Source: an uncultured Prevotella sp.
GTDB lineage: Bacteria > Bacteroidota > Bacteroidia > Bacteroidales > Bacteroidaceae
DNA length: 64,000 bases
Assembly: GCA_900315695.1 (NCBI GenBank)
Contig: ONAE01000008.1
Coordinates: 29,652 to 93,651, forward strand
Direction of reading: 5' to 3'
Part shown: positions 59,665 to 64,000 of the stretch, one piece after another
Position numbering within the stretch: the first letter of the stretch is position 1
Layout: each line of letters begins with the position of its first letter
Made by a program: the position numbers and the translations under genes
Notes under the pieces: generated by a model
What the model was told of the DNA's origin: nothing
What the model saw: only the letters and a program-made list of their open reading frames with translations
The model's database searches: none

Positions 59665-61074
59665 ATGGAGAATAGTCATCAGGCGCTTTGGGACAAATGC
59701 CTTCATCTGATTGAGGCAAACGTTACCGAGCAGCAGTTTAAAACGTGGTTTGCGCCAATTGTCTTTGAGTCATACTCTGAGACAGAGCATACGCTTCTGG
59801 TGCAGGTTCCAAGTATGTACGTCTATGAGTACTTGGAGCAGTACTACGTAGGACTATTAAGTAAGGTTCTCACGCGGGTGTTTGGTTCAGAGGTAAGGCT
59901 CTCTTACAAGGTCGTCACCGACAAGAGTCATGGTATTGCGCAGAATGTAGAAAGTGAGTGCCCGGCAGCGATAGAGGCCCCCAAGCCCTTGCATGGCGGT
60001 AACAAGGCACCTACCACACTGGACGCAGCCAAGCCCCAGTCCCTGAATCCTCAGTTGGATCCCAAGAAGACTTTCAATAATTATATAGAAGGTGACAGCA
60101 ACAAGCTGCCTCGCACCGTGGGACTCTCTATTGCTGAGCATCCGGGAAAGACCACCTTCAACCCCTTCTATATCTTTGGCCCCTCCGGTTGTGGTAAGAC
60201 ACACCTCATCAACGCCATTGGTGTGCGCTGTAAGGAGATGTATCCCCAGAAGCGTGTGCTGTATGTTTCTGCACGTCTGTTCCAGGTGCAGTTCACTGAC
60301 TCTGTGCGTCACAACACCACCAATGATTTCATTAATTTCTATCAGTCAATCGATGTGCTGATCGTCGATGATATCCAGGAGTGGATGAATTCTCCCAAGA
60401 CTTTAGACACCTTTTTCCATATCTTCAATCATCTTTTCCGCTGTGGCAAGCAGATTATCCTTGCCAGTGATCGCCCGCCTGTGGATCTTCAAGGTATGAA
60501 GGATCGTCTGTTGACGCGATTCTCCTGTGGTCTGATTGCTGAGCTTGAGAAGCCCAATGTGCAGTTGTGTGTAGATATCCTAAACGCGAAGTGTCGCCGT
60601 GACGGACTCAACATTCCTGCCGATGTGATTCAGTTTATCGCAGAGACGGCCAATGGCAGCGTGCGCGATCTCGAGGGCGTGGTTAATTCACTGATGGCTT
60701 ATTCCATCGTTTACAATTCGAAAGTGGATATGCATCTGGCAGAGCGTGTGATCAAACGCGCCGTCAAGGTAGATAACCACCCGCTGACCATTGACGACAT
60801 TCTTGAGAAAGTATGCAACCATTATGGGGTGAGTCAGCAGAATGTGTTCAGCAAGAGCCGCAAGCGCGACTTCGTGCAAGTGCGTCAGATCTCAATGTAT
60901 CTGGCTCAGAAATACACGAAGATGCCTGCAGGTCGTATCGGACAACTGATTGGTGGCCGAGACCATTCCACAGTCATTCATAGCTGTAACACCATAGAAC
61001 AGCGTTTGAAAGTCGATCGTGCCTTCTCTGCCGAAATGAGCAGCATCGAAAACTCGTTCATGCTCAAGAAATAA
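59665..61074 (+). CDS. dnaA: Chromosomal replication initiator protein DnaA
   Basis: 469 aa. Domain I (ALWDKCLHLIEANVTEQQFKTWF, residues about 5-80), a linker, and AAA+ domain III with Walker A FGPSGCGKTHLINAIG and Walker B VLIVDDIQEW. Domain IV carries the DNA-binding signature GRDHSTVIHSCNTI near 440. It binds DnaA boxes and opens oriC. Its neighbours here are not the usual dnaN/recF, which is common in Bacteroidota. Confidence 0.96.
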   Translation: MENSHQALWDKCLHLIEANVTEQQFKTWFAPIVFESYSETEHTLLVQVPSMYVYEYLEQYYVGLLSKVLTRVFGSEVRLSYKVVTDKSHGIAQNVESECPAAIEAPKPLHGGNKAPTTLDAAKPQSLNPQLDPKKTFNNYIEGDSNKLPRTVGLSIAEHPGKTTFNPFYIFGPSGCGKTHLINAIGVRCKEMYPQKRVLYVSARLFQVQFTDSVRHNTTNDFINFYQSIDVLIVDDIQEWMNSPKTLDTFFHIFNHLFRCGKQIILASDRPPVDLQGMKDRLLTRFSCGLIAELEKPNVQLCVDILNAKCRRDGLNIPADVIQFIAETANGSVRDLEGVVNSLMAYSIVYNSKVDMHLAERVIKRAVKVDNHPLTIDDILEKVCNHYGVSQQNVFSKSRKRDFVQVRQISMYLAQKYTKMPAGRIGQLIGGRDHSTVIHSCNTIEQRLKVDRAFSAEMSSIENSFMLKK

Positions 61075-61118
61075 CACACAAACTAATGGGGAATACCTCT
61101 ACGAAGCATTATTTGCGG

Positions 61119-61184
61119 GATTTAATTCTAGAACTTTTTAGATTTAAATGTAGAAAGTGCTAGATTTAATTCTGGAAATTCTTC
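61119..61184. repeat. Intergenic element of three 22-bp units (copy B)
   Basis: Units starting GATTTAA at 61119, 61141 and 61163, preceded by TTTGCGG, match the element at 16720-16785 in phase and sequence with scattered substitutions. It lies just after dnaA. Confidence 0.7.
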
Positions 61185-61190
61185 CTTCAT

Positions 61191-61225
61191 TTAGTACTGG
61201 GGCCAGGCCCCAGTACTAAGTTTTT
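61191..61225 (+). terminator. 29-bp perfect palindrome after dnaA, probable terminator
   Basis: TTAGTACTGGGGCC - A - GGCCCCAGTACTAA (61191-61219) is a 14-bp perfect stem followed by GTTTTT. It sits between the convergent dnaA and receptor genes, ending 5 nt from the receptor stop. Confidence 0.65.
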
Positions 61226-63296
61226 ACAGATGCAAGCTGAGGCCGAAGATGAGCCAGCGGCCGGGCTGTTCCACCAAGCCGTAGTCGTGGTAGCTCGTGT
61301 CGAAGAGGTTGTTGGCCTCTGCGTAGAGCTTCCAGGTAGGCATCTGCCAGGTCAGGCGTGCATCGGTCAGACAGTAGGGGCGGTAGTCGCAGACGCTGCC
61401 GTCGAAGTCGGTGTAGCTTCCTACGCGATCCTGCCATCTTATTGACACACCGAGTGCCAGTCGTTTGGCCAACTGTAAACTGAGGTTGCCGATGAGTTTA
61501 TGGCGCAGGTACTCGAGGGCGTATTGCGATACGATATCGGCCTCTTGTTTCTTGTCCTGGTCTATATAGCTATAGCTGAGTTTCAGTTGCCTCAGCACAT
61601 TCTGTCCCAGCAACTGACGGAGGTCGATACCGCCCGAGACTTCGAGTCCGATGCTATTGATCGTGGTGTGGTTGACACTTTCCCACACAGCCATATCTTC
61701 TTTTGAGGTGTCCATAATCCAGTCGATCATATTCTTGCCGTGATGATGCCAGAGGGTGAGGGAACCATAGATGACCCGGTTCTGATAGTTAAGCCCGACT
61801 TCGATGGCCTGCATTTCCTCGGGCTTCAGATGCGGATCAGCACTATACCCCTGAACCTTATAATACATCTCCGTGAACGATGGCATGCGGAGCGACGTGT
61901 TATACGAGGCATGGAGCTTCCAGTTCTGATGGGGACGGTAGCTCAGGTCGATGCCTGGATAGACGGTGAGGTTCATATGACTCCACGTGTTCTTGACGGC
62001 CACCAGTCCTGCCGAGAGGGTGAAGTTCTTGAGCAACAGGTTGTGTTCGAGATAGCCGCTGATGTTCGTCCGGTTCAAGCCGAGGGTGTAGTCGCGGTCG
62101 GTGCCGCAGATGTGGTGAGGCTTGGCGAGCGGCTCACCTAGATTGCCGCTGATGAGGTCTTCGTTACGTATCTCCGCACCGAAGGCCGTCCGGCCTGCTG
62201 TCCAGTCGAAATAGCAGTTCAGGTTGATGCCGTAGATGTCGGTGTGGTTGTAGTTATACTTCATCTTCTCGGGCTGTCCGCGATACCCCTCATAGCGATC
62301 GAGGTTCTGGTTCCAGTAGATGCTGGGGGCAAAGCGCAGCCGTCCGCGCTTGGTTTGTGCCTGGATGGCAGTGAAGAGTTTGGTGGTATGTTCGTACTGG
62401 TTGTCGGCCTGCCATTTGGGCGAGGCGTAGAAGGTGCTGGAGCCCCAGCCTTTGTCGGTGATGCCCAGATGCCAGTTCAGTTGTACGGACTCGTCTTCGT
62501 ACTGTCCCTGGTAGAAGGCTTTGCCGCCGCTGAAATCGGTGTTCAGCTTACCGCTTTCCGACCGGCTGTAACCATCGCTGCGACTGTATCCGGCACTTAT
62601 CTGGTTGTTCCATCGTCCATGTTTCAGGTTGCCTCTGCCGCTGATCCTGCCATAGCCGTAAGAACCGCCTTCCAACGTGAAGTCGGCACTGGTGTCGGAG
62701 GCGGGGTGGGTGACGATGTTGATGGCGCCGACGAGCGAGGATGTACCATAGATGCGGCCTGCTGGCCCTTCGAGCACCTCGATGCGCACGATCTCACTCT
62801 GGTCGATAGGCAGATCCATCACATTGTGACCCGTTTGCGGATCACAGATGTTGATGCCATTGAGCAGGATGATGATTTGTTCGCTGGTACCACCTCGGAT
62901 GGAGATGTCTGTCTGGGCACCAATAGGGCCTCGCTGACGGACATCGACGCCGACGGCGTACTTCAGCAGATCGTTGATACTTTGTACGGGAGCCTGCGCA
63001 ATATCGGCACGGTCCAGTACAGTGACCATTCTCGCAGCCTGACTTCTCGTCAGGGGCGCCCGGGAGCCAGTGACACTGACCTCCTCAAGTAGCATCTCGC
63101 GTGCAGTTGTTATGGCAGTGGAGTCGGTCACGACGGGGTGAGTCGAGACACTCTCTGCTGAGGCATAGGTCAGTGTGGCTACTGAGAGCACACTGCACAC
63201 CACCTCGCGGCCCAGACAACTGAAGAGCGAGTAGCCTTTGTTTCCGAACTGTCGGAACACCAAGACCTGGCGCTTGTTGAATGTTGGTTTGTACAT
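61224..63296 (-). CDS. TonB-dependent receptor, BtuB-like
   Basis: 690 aa. A long N-terminal export region (FRQFGNKGYSLFSCLGREV, then hydrophobic VCSVLSVATLTYASA). Plug domain: QAARMVTVLDRADIAQ (TonB box region), SINDLLKYAVGVDVRQRGP, SIRGGTSEQIIILLNGI, VEVLEGPAGRIYGTSS-type motif. A 22-strand barrel follows, ending WLIFGLSLHL. The family imports cobalamin, haem or similar ligands; BtuB-like is from plug similarity only. No riboswitch is seen in the short leader. Confidence 0.85.
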   Translation of the reverse strand: MYKPTFNKRQVLVFRQFGNKGYSLFSCLGREVVCSVLSVATLTYASAESVSTHPVVTDSTAITTAREMLLEEVSVTGSRAPLTRSQAARMVTVLDRADIAQAPVQSINDLLKYAVGVDVRQRGPIGAQTDISIRGGTSEQIIILLNGINICDPQTGHNVMDLPIDQSEIVRIEVLEGPAGRIYGTSSLVGAINIVTHPASDTSADFTLEGGSYGYGRISGRGNLKHGRWNNQISAGYSRSDGYSRSESGKLNTDFSGGKAFYQGQYEDESVQLNWHLGITDKGWGSSTFYASPKWQADNQYEHTTKLFTAIQAQTKRGRLRFAPSIYWNQNLDRYEGYRGQPEKMKYNYNHTDIYGINLNCYFDWTAGRTAFGAEIRNEDLISGNLGEPLAKPHHICGTDRDYTLGLNRTNISGYLEHNLLLKNFTLSAGLVAVKNTWSHMNLTVYPGIDLSYRPHQNWKLHASYNTSLRMPSFTEMYYKVQGYSADPHLKPEEMQAIEVGLNYQNRVIYGSLTLWHHHGKNMIDWIMDTSKEDMAVWESVNHTTINSIGLEVSGGIDLRQLLGQNVLRQLKLSYSYIDQDKKQEADIVSQYALEYLRHKLIGNLSLQLAKRLALGVSIRWQDRVGSYTDFDGSVCDYRPYCLTDARLTWQMPTWKLYAEANNLFDTSYHDYGLVEQPGRWLIFGLSLHL

Positions 63297-63318
63297 TTTT
63301 GATATGAAATTATTAATG

Positions 63319-63335
63319 ATGCCGCTTTACGGCAT
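63319..63335 (-). other. Small hairpin in the receptor leader
   Basis: ATGCCG/CGGCAT stem with a 5-nt loop, 23 bp upstream of the receptor start. No function can be assigned. Confidence 0.35.
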
Positions 63336-63343
63336 ATCTGTTA

Positions 63344-63384
63344 CTTTTAGCGACAGCTGCTATCAGAACAACTGTCGCTAAAAG
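63344..63384 (-). terminator. 13-bp inverted repeat downstream of the GH3 gene
   Basis: CTTTTAGCGACAG (63344-63356) and CTGTCGCTAAAAG (63372-63384) form a perfect stem around a 15-nt loop, 10 bp after the glycosidase stop on the minus strand. There is no T-run beyond the stem, so it may be a 3' stabiliser, an attenuator for the receptor gene, or a weak terminator. Confidence 0.45.
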
Positions 63385-63393
63385 GAGAGGGGA

Positions 63394-64000
63394 TTATTGC
63401 TTCAGCAGTTGCAGTTCCTGCTGGGGAGCCAATGCGTTTGTTGTCTTTTCAGTATATTCAGAGAGTTTCAGTTGGGCGGTGGCAGTGATGTCACGACTGC
63501 TGTTACCGATACAGAAAGTATAGGTGCCAGCCTCGGTGAGCCACTGACTGTTAGCCTCGTCGAATGATGCCAGGTCGCGTACAGGGATAACCATTGTCAG
63601 CGTCTGTGCCTCACCAGGCTGAAGCTCACGGGTTTTTGCAAAAGCCTTCAGCTCCTGAACGGGCTTCTGAAGACGACCCTGAGGTGCCTTGACATAAACC
63701 TGAGCCACCTCTTTACCAGCTACGCTACCGGTGTTCTTGACAGTGATGGCCACCTCGACAGCATCGTTGCCCTTGGCTTTTACCACAGGCTTAGAGAAGC
63801 TGAATGTGGTGTAGCTCAGACCGAAGCCAAAGGGGTAGGCAACATTCTTCTGGAAGGTATCGAAATAGCGATAGCCCACGTAGATGTCCTCGTCGTGGTT
63901 GGTATAGTCGCGTCCGGGAATCTGTGCGCCCCAGCCAATCATCTCACGGAAGGTGTAGGCATCCATTTCCTGTGGGAAATTCTTCGTTGAGGGGTGGTCG
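63394..64000 (-). CDS. Glycoside hydrolase family 3 (beta-glucosidase type), C-terminal part
   Basis: 202 aa visible; the frame continues past the window end upstream of 64000. The segment DEDIYVGYRYFDTFQ...YPFGFGLSYTTF is the end of the GH3 C-terminal domain, and VEVAITVKNTGSVAGKEVAQVYV starts the fibronectin-III-like domain that closes bacterial beta-glucosidases. The catalytic nucleophile domain lies outside. It hydrolyses beta-linked glucose, xylose or related sugars in the periplasm or outside the cell. Confidence 0.9.
   Translation of the reverse strand, partial: DHPSTKNFPQEMDAYTFREMIGWGAQIPGRDYTNHDEDIYVGYRYFDTFQKNVAYPFGFGLSYTTFSFSKPVVKAKGNDAVEVAITVKNTGSVAGKEVAQVYVKAPQGRLQKPVQELKAFAKTRELQPGEAQTLTMVIPVRDLASFDEANSQWLTEAGTYTFCIGNSSRDITATAQLKLSEYTEKTTNALAPQQELQLLKQ

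Noticed and set aside
59350-59706. 118-codon minus-strand frame upstream of dnaA
   Set aside because: It overlaps the dnaA promoter and start, has no start context or motif, and is not supported as a gene or transposase remnant.
63297-63393. Cobalamin riboswitch before the BtuB-like receptor
   Set aside because: The gap is under 100 bp and is filled by simple hairpins; no B12-box-like sequence is recognised.

Overview
The window comes from a member of the Bacteroidota, most likely Bacteroidales and close to Prevotellaceae (Prevotella/Segatella/Xylanibacter type). The evidence is the repeated -7 promoter element of the form TAnnTTTG ahead of operons, a porQ-cmk pair and an N-terminal PorE-like fragment (type IX secretion), lipoprotein fimbrillins with DUF3575 partners, a DUF3098-uppP-truB-queA run, and paired ExbD genes. 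All assignments are read from sequence and family knowledge; no search was run.

Left part (1-16605): a PorE-like fragment, topB, a histidine phosphatase and a sugar-nucleotide-type epimerase lie on the minus strand. On the plus strand follow two overlapping Cache-HAMP sensor genes. The first has lost the phospho-accepting histidine and the ATPase domain; the second is an intact histidine kinase. Then come a CCA-adding-type nucleotidyltransferase with HD domain, a tripartite RND efflux operon and a short LpxA-like acyltransferase.

Fimbrial/surface locus (16999-32320): nine co-directional, mostly overlapping or closely spaced genes. They encode DUF3575, a DUF5119-like lipoprotein, an Mfa-like lipoprotein, three fimbrillin-like lipoproteins (two of them recent duplicates), a second DUF3575, an OmpA-like/helical-repeat protein, a very large outer-membrane barrel with three modules, and a TPR protein. 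A clean terminator closes the locus. The three fimbrillin genes are visibly more A+T-rich than their neighbours.

Housekeeping centre (32369-45891): a radical SAM gene diverges from an ftsX-DUF3098-uppP-truB-queA-folK operon. The folK product lacks its usual C-terminus and overlaps a convergent FadL-type porin gene. Then come cmk-porQ, a TonB gene, a polyprenyl synthase, tatD, tRNA-Ser(GGA), an ExbB-X-ExbD-ExbD cassette and an Lrp-type regulator.

Candidate undescribed system (45999-53496): a seven-gene operon with its own promoter and a strong terminator. It encodes a TMEM43-family membrane protein, a secreted YARHG plus beta-helix protein, a membrane-anchored CbbX-like AAA+ ATPase, a secreted protein and three lipoproteins, two of them tandem relatives. 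No established function joins these parts.

Right part (53587-64000): an MFS transporter, a nitroreductase, a stand-alone C-terminal piece of a class II ribonucleotide reductase, folB, a SPOR-type amidase, an MCE/MlaD protein, dnaA, a BtuB-like TonB-dependent receptor and the C-terminal end of a GH3 glycosidase. Two intergenic regions (after the LpxA-like gene and after dnaA) share an element made of three 22-bp units.
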